DNA of 64,000 nucleotides from Niallia taxi (GTDB taxonomy: Bacteria > Bacillota > Bacilli > Bacillales > Cytobacillaceae): NCBI RefSeq assembly GCF_032818155.1, contig NZ_CP102589.1, forward strand, positions 2,218,001 through 2,282,000, read 5' to 3'. A program made the position numbers and the translations under genes. Of this stretch, positions 44,429 through 51,776 are shown piece by piece (position 1 is the stretch's first letter; each line of letters starts with the position of its first letter). The notes under the pieces were generated by a model, which had not been told where the DNA came from, did not search any database, and saw only the letters and a list, made by a program, of their open reading frames with translations.

Positions 44429-44845
44429 ATGAGGAAGAAAAGAAATGGATTTTATAATTGGATTGGTACATTACTATTGCTTGTAGGAATATCTGCCGTG
44501 GCTGCGGGCATAGGATTAGTTTTTAAGCCAAATGGTAGCACGTTAGGAATGTCGGTTGAGCTGTTAGCGGACTCTCCATTTCAAAGCTTTTTAATTCCAG
44601 GAATTATATTATTCATCATAAATGGGCTTGGCAGTTTCTCTGGTGCCATTTTATCTTTCAAAAGGCATGCTTTATCAGGAATAGTAACGATTGTATTAGG
44701 CTTTGCAATGATTATTTGGATTTCCGTACAAATATATTGGATTGGCTGGATGAATTGGATGCAGACATTCTTTTTTCTAGTTGGGATAATAGAGGTTATT
44801 TTAGGGACTATTGTTAGGAAAGGTGAAGCAAGGGAACGGTTCTAA
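44429..44845 (+). CDS. Four-helix membrane protein, hypothetical
   Basis: The 138-residue protein begins 'MRKKRNGFYNWIGTLLLLVG' at an ATG 8 bases after AAAGGAGAT; the longer open frame from 44339 has no ribosome site. Four membrane helices are evident (about 9-28, 48-70, 77-98, 105-127), ending in a short charged tail. I do not recognise the family. It is a single gene followed by two hairpins. Confidence 0.7.
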   Translation: MRKKRNGFYNWIGTLLLLVGISAVAAGIGLVFKPNGSTLGMSVELLADSPFQSFLIPGIILFIINGLGSFSGAILSFKRHALSGIVTIVLGFAMIIWISVQIYWIGWMNWMQTFFFLVGIIEVILGTIVRKGEARERF

Positions 44846-44853
44846 TGTTCCCG
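44831..44853 (+). terminator. Hairpin after the four-helix gene
   Basis: GGGAAC pairs with GTTCCC; the T-run downstream is broken (GTATTTGTTTTG). Confidence 0.5.
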
Positions 44854-44873
44854 TATTTGTTTTGATAAAATGA

Positions 44874-44907
44874 GGGATTCCATGATAATTAGGAATCCTT
44901 TTCTTAT
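44874..44907 (+). repeat. GGATTCC hairpin repeat, copy 1
   Basis: GGATTCC pairs with GGAATCC (loop ATGATAATTA) and is followed by TTTTCTTATG. Nearly the same sequence is at 53720-53754, so this is a mobile or recombined terminator-like element. Confidence 0.7.
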
Positions 44908-45116
44908 GTCTCAAACGGACAGTTTAGAAAAAATTAAAATAACAACCATTTTTTCCAAGATGGGGTTTCTAATGGTTTCAAAACATAAGGTGTTACAGAC
45001 ACTATTTATGGTACTAACTAGGCAGGTTAGTTCAAAGTAGTTACTTAATTGAAACTTTATAAGACAGATAACGTATAATTATTGTATAGAAATTTTTATG
45101 ATAGACAGGTGATAAG

Positions 45117-45296
45117 ATGAAAATAATTGATGTAGGGATACTTTGCGCAGTAATAGTAATTTCAGTAATACTGTTTCTACTTCTCCGTGAAAAATTATCC
45201 AATAATCTTATAGCTATAATTATTTTGGGATTTGGCTTTATGACTGGGCTCATCAGAATACAAATTTCAAAAAAACCAATGAACATTAATATTTAA
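45117..45296 (+). CDS. 59-residue two-helix membrane protein
   Basis: This short frame begins MKIIDVGILCAVIVIS and ends with 'IRIQISKKPMNINI'. Two hydrophobic stretches (about 6-23 and 31-48) separated by 'LREKLSNN' predict a two-pass protein. AGGTGAT lies 4 bases before the ATG and a TATAAT-like box at about 45075. No family is recognised; the frame could be fortuitous, but the ribosome site and hydrophobicity pattern support it. Confidence 0.5.
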   Translation: MKIIDVGILCAVIVISVILFLLLREKLSNNLIAIIILGFGFMTGLIRIQISKKPMNINI

Positions 45297-45710
45297 ATAT
45301 CGATATACTGTGACTCTTTATAGTCTAAGTCTGTGTTTCTTAGTAACAATCGCGGCAGGATAGTTTCAGTATACATATAAGAAAAGTATTAAAAATACTT
45401 ATAATTTTAGTTTCAAGGATGTAGCTAATTTGTCAAAAAAATGCTATCGACCGAACGAGGAATGCAGTCGTCTTATTGCTACAAATGCGTCAGAAACATA
45501 TATTCAACTGCCATTAAAGTAGATTTAAAAGATTAGCCCAGTTTATGAGTTCGTGGAAGTTACGAAAAATTTGATTTTACGAATAATTGGGTGATTAGGA
45601 GAAAGAAAGTGTTGTAAAACTAATAGTGTAAGTTTTTGCTTGTTTATGTAATAATTAATTTGTAGAAATCTAAAGTTACAAATTCATACATAGTGAAGGT
45701 GGGGATCATA
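45297..45710. other. Gene-free stretch before the SRPBCC gene
   Basis: About 410 bases contain no intact gene. Short open pieces with protein-like wording occur around 45420-45610, broken by several stops, possibly a decayed gene, but no family can be recognised. The end holds the leader of the next gene. Confidence 0.4.
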
Positions 45711-46151
45711 ATGGCAACGGGAACGCATAGTGTAGTAGTTCCAGTAGATGTACAAGCAGTTTGGGATTATGTCAGTGATCTTGAAAAATGGGCAACGGCA
45801 GTACCAGCCTATAAAGAACATGAAATTTTAAATGACAAGCAATCGGTTTGGACATTTGAAGGTAGTTTGAAAGGTATTAAAAAAACAATACAAGCACAGG
45901 TAGATATTACCGAATGGAATGAACCTTCAAATATTAAATTTGATCTAAAAGGTCTATCAGATAATTTTACAGGGAGCGGTCGCTTTACTGCTGAAGATGT
46001 TAATGGTAAAACAATGATGACTTGTACGGTGGAAATCCATGCAGGCGGATTATCTGGTGCGGTGTTAACACCAATTATTAAATTGGCTGTTCCAAAAGTA
46101 GCATCTCGTTTAACAGAATCTATCGCACGCAAAATTGCCGTATTCTCATAG
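45711..46151 (+). CDS. SRPBCC (CoxG-like) family protein
   Basis: The 146-residue protein has the START/Bet v1-like fold of the CoxG group: 'HSVVVPVDVQAVWDYVSDLEKWA', 'LKGLSDNFTGSGRFTAED' and an amphipathic end 'VASRLTESIARKIAVF'. Such proteins bind hydrophobic ligands or membrane lipids. ATG 45711 follows GGTGGGGAT; an in-frame GTG at 45693 precedes the ribosome site. It is a single gene with no CO dehydrogenase genes nearby. Confidence 0.85.
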   Translation: MATGTHSVVVPVDVQAVWDYVSDLEKWATAVPAYKEHEILNDKQSVWTFEGSLKGIKKTIQAQVDITEWNEPSNIKFDLKGLSDNFTGSGRFTAEDVNGKTMMTCTVEIHAGGLSGAVLTPIIKLAVPKVASRLTESIARKIAVFS

Positions 46152-46248
46152 TTTTGAATGACTGAAAGCCAATTGATTTTGGTGATACCTTCTTAGAAAT
46201 GACCGATATAATAATATCGAGCTCTACTAGAAAATTATAATTGGCGGA

Positions 46249-46285
46249 AAGGGGGCTGTCCAAAAAAGGGATGGCCTCTTTTTTT
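46249..46285 (+). terminator. Terminator after the SRPBCC gene
   Basis: GGGGGCTGTCC pairs imperfectly with GGGATGGCCTC around AAAAAA, then seven T. It lies 100 bases after the stop. Confidence 0.75.
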
Positions 46286-46684
46286 CAGAATCACTGTTCT
46301 TATGTTACTAAATTGGCAGGAAGTGTAATAAGGTTTTATGCTAATTTAAAGGTATAATATATTTAAGTTATTTAAGTTCAAATCTATAAATTCCTAATGT
46401 GAGTAATTTTTTTATAGCTTCTGTAGGCTTAATTTTCTCACATAGAAAGAACACAATTCTTATGAGAAACATATAGGAATGCTATAACACGGTTAATTGG
46501 ATCAGAATTATGAAGAATATGCCTTTTTTTTTTTCATATGTACCTGATAATTTAGCCTATTACCAAGGTGAATATGCCAGTTCATACCTATTTGAAAAGT
46601 GAATTAGGTGTTTTCGGTATGTTCTAAAATGAATCAGAAATTTTTAGAGCGGCAAATTTGAAATTATTATAGGAGAGTCCTGAA
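46286..46684. other. AT-rich gene-free stretch
   Basis: About 400 bases with no supported open frame. Only the TTG-start ribosome site AGGAG of the next gene is recognisable. Confidence 0.5.
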
Positions 46685-47617
46685 TTGAAAAAGAAACTGA
46701 ACTATTTAATCTTACTTTTAACGACCATCTTTATTGTTGGTTGTAGTAATGTAGAAGATGCATCCATTAAAGAAACAGATTTACAAGAAGTAGCCACAGA
46801 CAATGCAAATAAAAATAGTGGAAAAGAAGAAACGGTCACAACGGCGACTGATGATACAGTAGAAAAGGAAACATCAACCAAACCTAATAAGGACCTTTTC
46901 TCAGATTACAAACTTATTGAAGTTGATGGTGGTGATTTGTCTGGAAATCGTGAATCTAATGTAGTCGTTGACATTGGTTATGGGACCCGTGAATATTGGG
47001 CATTTACTAATGAATACGGACAACTAGTTCGTGTCATTGCTGATGAAATTATTTTACAAGATGACAATAACGAACCAGTATTAGCTTCTGGCAGATACTA
47101 CCCTGATGAGGCAAAGGTTCCTGGTGTAGAAAGTGATGTTTTAGATGAAGGACATATCATTGCTGACTCCCTTGGAGGAGTATCAAATGCATACAATATT
47201 ACTCCACAAGATAGTACTCTTAACCGGCATGGTGATCAGGCTTATATGGAAGACGCGATTCGTAAGGCAGGTGGAGCCACTAATTTCGAGGCAATTATCA
47301 CATATCCGGATACGAAAACACAGATTCCATCAAGTTATCAATATACCTATACTTTAATGGGGAAAGAGATTGTTGATAAATTCGATAATGTGAACCCTGA
47401 TGAAGTAAACGCATCACTTGGTCTAACAGGCAGCGAGTCACGTGATTCAACTAGTTCAAACACAAACGATGATATTTCTAGTGTTGATACAAACGGTAAT
47501 GGACAGGTGACAATTAAAGAAGCAAAAGAAGCAGGTTACAGTATGCCAATAACGAGGGATCATTGGTTATACCCCTATATGCACGATGCTGATAATGACG
47601 GTTTGGTAGGTGAGTAA
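46685..47617 (+). CDS. Secreted DNA/RNA non-specific endonuclease lipoprotein with Excalibur-like tail
   Basis: The 310-residue protein starts at TTG after AGGAG and has a lipoprotein signal ('TTIFIVGCSN', Cys19). Residues about 80-245 are a nuclease domain of the type found in secreted Bacillus nucleases: 'DEGHIIADSLGGVSNAYNITPQDSTLNRHGD' holds the His and Asn of the active site. The C-terminus has an EF-hand-like loop 'DTNGNGQVTIKEA' and 'DHWLYPYMHDADNDGLVGE', like an Excalibur calcium-binding motif but without its cysteines. It probably degrades extracellular DNA for nutrients or uptake. Confidence 0.85.
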   Translation: MKKKLNYLILLLTTIFIVGCSNVEDASIKETDLQEVATDNANKNSGKEETVTTATDDTVEKETSTKPNKDLFSDYKLIEVDGGDLSGNRESNVVVDIGYGTREYWAFTNEYGQLVRVIADEIILQDDNNEPVLASGRYYPDEAKVPGVESDVLDEGHIIADSLGGVSNAYNITPQDSTLNRHGDQAYMEDAIRKAGGATNFEAIITYPDTKTQIPSSYQYTYTLMGKEIVDKFDNVNPDEVNASLGLTGSESRDSTSSNTNDDISSVDTNGNGQVTIKEAKEAGYSMPITRDHWLYPYMHDADNDGLVGE

Positions 47618-47769
47618 TACCCTAGAACTTTGTGGCAAAATAAAGGAACGATAAAGATTCCTCCTTGAATTGATTTATAACAATTTGAAAATGCGTTACT
47701 TAAATGAACAACTGAAAAAAATGTTCATATCATCTATATTTTTTATATAATTATTTTTCACAACCTGGA

Positions 47770-47804
47770 GCATTAATCCAGAAAGAGGATTAATGCTTTT
47801 TTTT
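47770..47804 (+). terminator. Terminator downstream of the nuclease gene
   Basis: GCATTAATCC pairs with GGATTAATGC (10 bp, 7-base loop) and is followed by eight T. It lies 150 bases after the stop. Confidence 0.88.
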
Positions 47805-48007
47805 GCTTTTGGTACTAGCTTAGTAGAGTAATGCTATTCATAGTCTTTTTAATAAAAAAATACGTATTCTTTTAAACAAATCATATATTGCTTTATATCA
47901 TTAATAGTTTCAACAGATAAAAAAATAATATATTAGAAAAATTAAAATTTCAGACTTATTATGTTAAAATAAACAGGATTAAATATATATATATACTGAG
48001 GTCATCT

Positions 48008-48187
48008 ATGAACAACAAATTACTACATACTTTTTCAATCCTTTTGATAGCTGTGATTGCATTTTTCACAAGAGAAATTGCTACTGTTATGATGCTTTAT
48101 TTAATATTATTAGCATTATACGGTATACATGGTACATTGCAAAACTTCTATAAAGATTGGAAAAATAAAAATAATTATCCATACTAA
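48008..48187 (+). CDS. 59-residue membrane protein
   Basis: The frame encodes MNNKLLHTFSILLIAV... and ends 'NFYKDWKNKNNYPY'. One or two hydrophobic segments (about 8-22 and 26-44) predict membrane insertion, with a charged C-terminus. GAGGTC lies six bases before the ATG and an ATP-rich leader precedes it. A strong hairpin follows directly. The family is not recognised. Confidence 0.55.
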   Translation: MNNKLLHTFSILLIAVIAFFTREIATVMMLYLILLALYGIHGTLQNFYKDWKNKNNYPY

Positions 48188-48201
48188 TTAACGAGTAATA
48201 T

Positions 48202-48236
48202 ACACCTCCTACTTGCCAACAAGTTTGGAGGTGTTG
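48202..48236 (+). terminator. Hairpin after the 59-residue gene
   Basis: ACACCTCC and ACTTG pair with CAAGT and GGAGGTGT around CCAA. The following TGTTGTTAT is a weak U-tract. Confidence 0.75.
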
Positions 48237-48274
48237 TTATATCTAAAGAATCATGTACCATTTATATTAAAAGC

Positions 48275-48567
48275 GAGGCTGGGACAAAACAAAAGATAAC
48301 CTTCTAAACACGAATAATAAAACTACATCTAAATTTGAAGCTTGTAACTATAAAATTAGTTCGTTTCATTGCGCGCTCGTCCTCTCGCTTTCCGCGGGGT
48401 CTAAAGCGTCCTCTATTTCCCTTAGTAGTCGAGTAACCTTCGCTCCATTCCACTAAGCTTTTTAATTATAGTATTAAAACTAAAAACGTAAAAAATGAAC
48501 TATTTAATTGCTGTTAATTAAATAGTTCGTTTTTTTATGCGTATGCACATACTTATGTCCCAGCCTC
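48275..48567 (+). repeat. Intergenic modular repeat, long form
   Basis: The 293-base element is bounded by perfect 11-bp inverted ends GAGGCTGGGAC (48275-48285) and GTCCCAGCCTC (48557-48567). It holds a GC-richer middle block (48361-48475, with CGCTTTCCGCGGGGTC) flanked by an inner inverted pair around ACTATAA/TTATAGT, then the hairpin GAACTATTTAATT/AATTAAATAGTTC (48497-48528) with seven T. The same ends and hairpin, without the middle block, form the short copy at 17066-17196. No transposase is present. Confidence 0.8.
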
Positions 48568-48737
48568 CTTCTTTTATATGAATGTTTTCTACTCTTCTAT
48601 GCAGTGATGCTTTTTGCTGTCCTAGATTACTTAATAAATAAAAGTAAAAGGTGTTACTTTTGTTTGGGTAATATGGAGGATACTACGAAAAACTTCCTAG
48701 TTAATGAAATTTCCAGCAGCATATTTTGGAAGGGTAT

Positions 48738-49361
48738 TTAAGCTAAGGTTATCCCTTGAAAAATACTTTCCCACCAACCGTCATTTCCTTCCCAAATGTC
48801 TTCATTTGGCAACTCAATAGAACAGACATTATTTATATTCCAATCTACTTCTAGTAATTCATTGACAGATGTATGGTTAACTACAAGGATAGAATATTGA
48901 TTTTTAACATTTTGAGACAATATTCTTTCTAACTCCGATATGTCCGTTATTGTAGCATTCGTTCTAATAAATAGTAAATGCTGTGAGGCGGTTAGTGTAT
49001 CGATAAACCGATTGATGCGGATGGAATACTTTTCTTGTACTTGTGGCAAGCTGGGAAGATTAGTTAATGTATTAACATCTGTTTTAAAGTCGTGATTAAA
49101 GGATATGTGATTTACGGAATCAACAACAAGGACATCTTCTTCAGATGCGTACTGTGGAACTATTAAATTACTTGCGTTTAAAAAATTAGGAAAATCGGCA
49201 CTTATTAAAGCGCTTACATTCTTAAGTTTTGGTGTTCCTACCCAATCAAAAGGACCCGCTATTTGCCTTAAGTTAAACTTTCTTAATTTTAAAGCAGGAA
49301 TACAATTCTCACCCAGACTAAAGATAGCGTCATATTGACCCTTAATTTCTTCTAATTTCAT
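48738..49361 (-). CDS. DUF1796 family putative cysteine peptidase
   Basis: The 207-residue protein shows the DUF1796 signature near its start: 'YDAIFSLGENCIPALKLRKF' followed by 'GPFDWVGTPKLKNV'. In papain-like predictions for the family, Cys19 would be the nucleophile and a His ('NHISFNHDF') and Asp complete the site. The function is not known; family members occur singly in Bacilli. AAGGGGA precedes the ATG. It is flanked by the long repeat and by a leader-like region. Confidence 0.75.
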   Translation of the reverse strand: MKLEEIKGQYDAIFSLGENCIPALKLRKFNLRQIAGPFDWVGTPKLKNVSALISADFPNFLNASNLIVPQYASEEDVLVVDSVNHISFNHDFKTDVNTLTNLPSLPQVQEKYSIRINRFIDTLTASQHLLFIRTNATITDISELERILSQNVKNQYSILVVNHTSVNELLEVDWNINNVCSIELPNEDIWEGNDGWWESIFQGITLA

Positions 49362-49443
49362 CTGTTTTTCCCCTTACTAAGAAATGTGAATTTTTTAAAT
49401 AAAAATGGTACAACCTTCTATATTAGATGTTAATTATAAAAAA

Positions 49444-49545
49444 GGGGGGTGGACGTATGTATTATTTTTAAAAAAAGGGCAATCATTAACCCTCCGTTAT
49501 TGTAATTAACAGGCTTTCTTTAGGTTAGGAAAGTCCTTTTTTTAT
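49444..49545 (+). promoter_or_regulatory. Leader-like region: four-residue uORF and attenuator hairpin
   Basis: A GGGGGG ribosome site (49444-49449) precedes ATG-TAT-TAT-TTT-TAA (MYYF, 49457-49471). A hairpin AGGG/CCCT and then a terminator (AGGCTTTC with GGAAAGTCCT and seven T, 49511-49545) follow. The arrangement resembles drug-responsive leader attenuators, but no resistance gene follows. Confidence 0.35.
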
Positions 49546-49737
49546 GGTACAGAGCTTTGCATGGAATATTGGCTTTTGTTGTGGAATAGTAAAATAATAA
49601 TAATTTTCAAGATAGGTGGTACCTGGGGGATAGTCAGTATAGAAAAGAACGGTGTGTTCCGTTAGATCAATTAGTTTAACACTCCCTTACATTGTACATC
49701 TACACTCCTATTTATCACTTTTTAATAAATTAATTTA
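49546..49737. other. Gene-free stretch before the MerR-type promoters
   Basis: No open frame or repeat of note is seen in these roughly 190 bases; together with the leader region and the promoters they form a 600-base gap with no gene. Confidence 0.5.
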
Positions 49738-49768
49738 TTGACTTCGTGTTAATCGAAGGTGATATGTT
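49738..49768 (+). promoter_or_regulatory. MerR-type promoter, copy 1
   Basis: TTGACT and TATGTT are separated by 19 bases, the unusual spacing needed by MerR-family activators. The spacer carries the inverted pair CTTCG/CGAAG. Confidence 0.75.
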
Positions 49769-49836
49769 TAATAGTACGTTGAAGAACTAATTTGTAAATC
49801 CTTGCATGAGTAAGGGGAAAAAACTATTAAAAAATA

Positions 49837-49867
49837 TTGACTTCGTGTTACCCGAAGCTTGTATGTT
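49837..49867 (+). promoter_or_regulatory. MerR-type promoter, copy 2
   Basis: TTGACT and TATGTT are again 19 bases apart, with CTTCG-TGTTACC-CGAAG between them. It lies exactly 99 bases after copy 1 and 109 bases before the dehydrogenase start. Sites of this form are bound by AdhR-like aldehyde-sensing MerR proteins in Bacillus. Confidence 0.8.
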
Positions 49868-49975
49868 AATAAATGAACGAAGTCTACACACAAAAAGACT
49901 TTCGAACGCAATTGCAAAGATAGACACGAAAATTTTATAACTAGAGCTAAAGAAGAAAGGAATGGGTCAATTCAT

Positions 49976-50992
49976 ATGAAAGCAATGATATTAAGAGAAG
50001 CAAACAAGCTGAAGCTGGAAGAGAAAGAAACACCTAATCCCGGTTCGAAAGAAGTCGTGGTTCAATTACGAGCTGCAGCTCTTAATCGACGAGATTTGAT
50101 GGTCGTACAAGGGCGGTATCCTGGTATGCAGTTGCCTGCTATTCCCGGCTCCGATGGTGCAGGAGTAGTAATTGCAGTTGGTGATGAAGTTAATAATGTC
50201 AGAAACGGGGATGAAGTGATTATCAATCCCGGTCTTAATTGGGGCAATGACAGGAACCAAAAACGAGCTGATTTCTCCATTCTTGGAAATCCTACTGACG
50301 GAACCTATGCCCAATATGTGAAGGTGCCAGCAGAAAATGTTTATTCAAAACCTTCCCATTTATCTTGGGAAGAAGCGGCAGCGCTCCCGCTTGCTGGTTT
50401 GACCGCCTACCGTGCTCTCGTAACAAAGGGTGGAGTAAAGAAAGGTGAAACCGTGCTGATCCCTGGAGTAGGCGGAGGAGTAGCAACCTTTCTCGTTCAG
50501 TTTGCATCCGCACTCGGTGCACATGTTTATGTAACATCCAGCAAAGAAGAAAAAATCGAAAAAGCAAAAAGCTTTGGTGCAACCGGAGGAGTCAACTACA
50601 CATTAGATAATTGGTCAGAGGAATTGCAGAAATTAACTGGCGGCATTGATCTATCCATCGACAGTATTGGCGGGGAAGTATTTACAACACTGGTGTCAAT
50701 TGGTAAGATTGGAAGCCGAATCGTTAGCTTCGGAGCGACAAGAGGACCAGTACCAAATCTCCTTTTGCCAAGTATGACTGTAAAAGAAATTTCAGTGATA
50801 GGCTCAACAATGGGGAGTTCACAGGATTTTGCTGATATGGTCAAGTTCGTGGAAAAACACGAGATTCGCCCTATTTTGGACAAAACTTTTTCACTGGAGG
50901 AAGCAACCGAGGCACTAGTGAGATTGGAAAAGGGAGAAAACCTAGGAAAAATCGTTTTGTCCATTCCACAAGATAAAAGATCCTTCATTTAA
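49976..50992 (+). CDS. Zinc-independent NAD(P)-dependent alcohol dehydrogenase/quinone oxidoreductase (MDR family)
   Basis: The 338-residue protein has the GroES-like N-terminal domain ('AALNRRDLMVVQGRYP', 'IPGSDGAGVVIAVGDEV') and a Rossmann domain with 'VLIPGVGGGVATFLVQFASALGA'. The catalytic zinc ligands of alcohol dehydrogenases are missing, so it is a quinone-oxidoreductase-like MDR enzyme resembling Bacillus YogA. The tandem MerR-type promoters upstream suggest induction by reactive aldehydes or quinones, which would be its likely substrates. AGGAATGGG lies before the ATG. Confidence 0.88.
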   Translation: MKAMILREANKLKLEEKETPNPGSKEVVVQLRAAALNRRDLMVVQGRYPGMQLPAIPGSDGAGVVIAVGDEVNNVRNGDEVIINPGLNWGNDRNQKRADFSILGNPTDGTYAQYVKVPAENVYSKPSHLSWEEAAALPLAGLTAYRALVTKGGVKKGETVLIPGVGGGVATFLVQFASALGAHVYVTSSKEEKIEKAKSFGATGGVNYTLDNWSEELQKLTGGIDLSIDSIGGEVFTTLVSIGKIGSRIVSFGATRGPVPNLLLPSMTVKEISVIGSTMGSSQDFADMVKFVEKHEIRPILDKTFSLEEATEALVRLEKGENLGKIVLSIPQDKRSFI

Positions 50993-51021
50993 AGATAGCT
51001 TTCTTAGAGTTAATGAATTAA

Positions 51022-51066
51022 AATAGGCAAATTACGTTGCTAATTTATCAACGTAATTTGCCTATT
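51022..51066. terminator. 18-bp perfect hairpin after the MDR gene
   Basis: AATAGGCAAATTACGTTG (51022-51039) pairs perfectly with 51049-51066 around 9 bases. Neither side has a good T-run, so it may be a stabiliser or repeat rather than a classical terminator. Confidence 0.6.
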
Positions 51067-51190
51067 AAACTTAAGATTAATTGAAGAATAATTCTTATTA
51101 TCAATCTATCAATCTGCTAAATACGTGTTCACATGCATTTAATGAGCAAATACTGCTAATTTGGGAGTTGTAAAAGGGAGTTTTTAATGT

Positions 51191-51225
51191 ATGAAAAAGA
51201 CTTCAATGAAGAAGACTTTTTCATT
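51191..51225 (-). terminator. Hairpin beyond the GNAT gene stop
   Basis: ATGAAAAAG pairs with CTTTTTCAT (51191-51199 with 51215-51223) across an inner CTTC/GAAG. Placed just past the stop of the leftward acetyltransferase gene, it probably ends that transcript. Confidence 0.5.
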
Positions 51226-51227
51226 TT

Positions 51228-51668
51228 TTATACTTTTTTCAAATATACATAACTAGTTTTATTGTATCCCATTTTTTGCTCATAAAAGCGGTGAGCATCT
51301 TTGCGTTGTAATCCGGAAGAGAGAGAGACGATATCAAAACCATTTTCCTTTGACCAATTCTGAACATACTCAATAAGGGCTTCTCCGTATCCTTTTGAAC
51401 GATAGGAATTATCAGTGACTAAATCGCAAACCCACGTAAACCTGCCATTATACAGAGTTATCATAGGCATAAAGCCTGTTACAGCAATCATCTTACTATT
51501 AATAAATAAAGCAGCCATTTTGTAATTTTCCTTTTGCGTTGCTTCCTTAACTAATTCTAGATAACTATCCTCATCTAGCTGAGTTCTTAATTGTTTCATT
51601 ATGGAGAAGGCTTTAATCCATTCTTGTTCGTTTTCTAATTCTCTAATTTCATATGATTGATGTGTCAT
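51228..51668 (-). CDS. GNAT family N-acetyltransferase
   Basis: The 146-residue enzyme has the GNAT core: 'TWVCDLVTDNSYRSKGYGEALIEYVQNWSKENG' includes the acetyl-CoA-binding 'RSKGYG' motif, and 'HRFYEQKMGY' is the typical end. It transfers acetyl from acetyl-CoA to an amine; the substrate is unknown. It is divergent from a MocR-type regulator 108 bases away, which may control it. AGGGGCTAGGA lies before the ATG. Confidence 0.9.
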   Translation of the reverse strand: MTHQSYEIRELENEQEWIKAFSIMKQLRTQLDEDSYLELVKEATQKENYKMAALFINSKMIAVTGFMPMITLYNGRFTWVCDLVTDNSYRSKGYGEALIEYVQNWSKENGFDIVSLSSGLQRKDAHRFYEQKMGYNKTSYVYLKKV

Positions 51669-51776
51669 GTTCCTAGCCCCTTTATGATTTTTACTAATAT
51701 TAAAACATAACCTGATATAATCAAAAGTATCAGATTAAGCAAAGTTAAAGGAACCAGTTAGTGTGGAGGGAAAAAT

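Noticed and set aside
45420-45610. Broken protein-like frames suggesting a decayed gene
   Set aside because: Several stops and no recognisable family; too weak to call a pseudogene.
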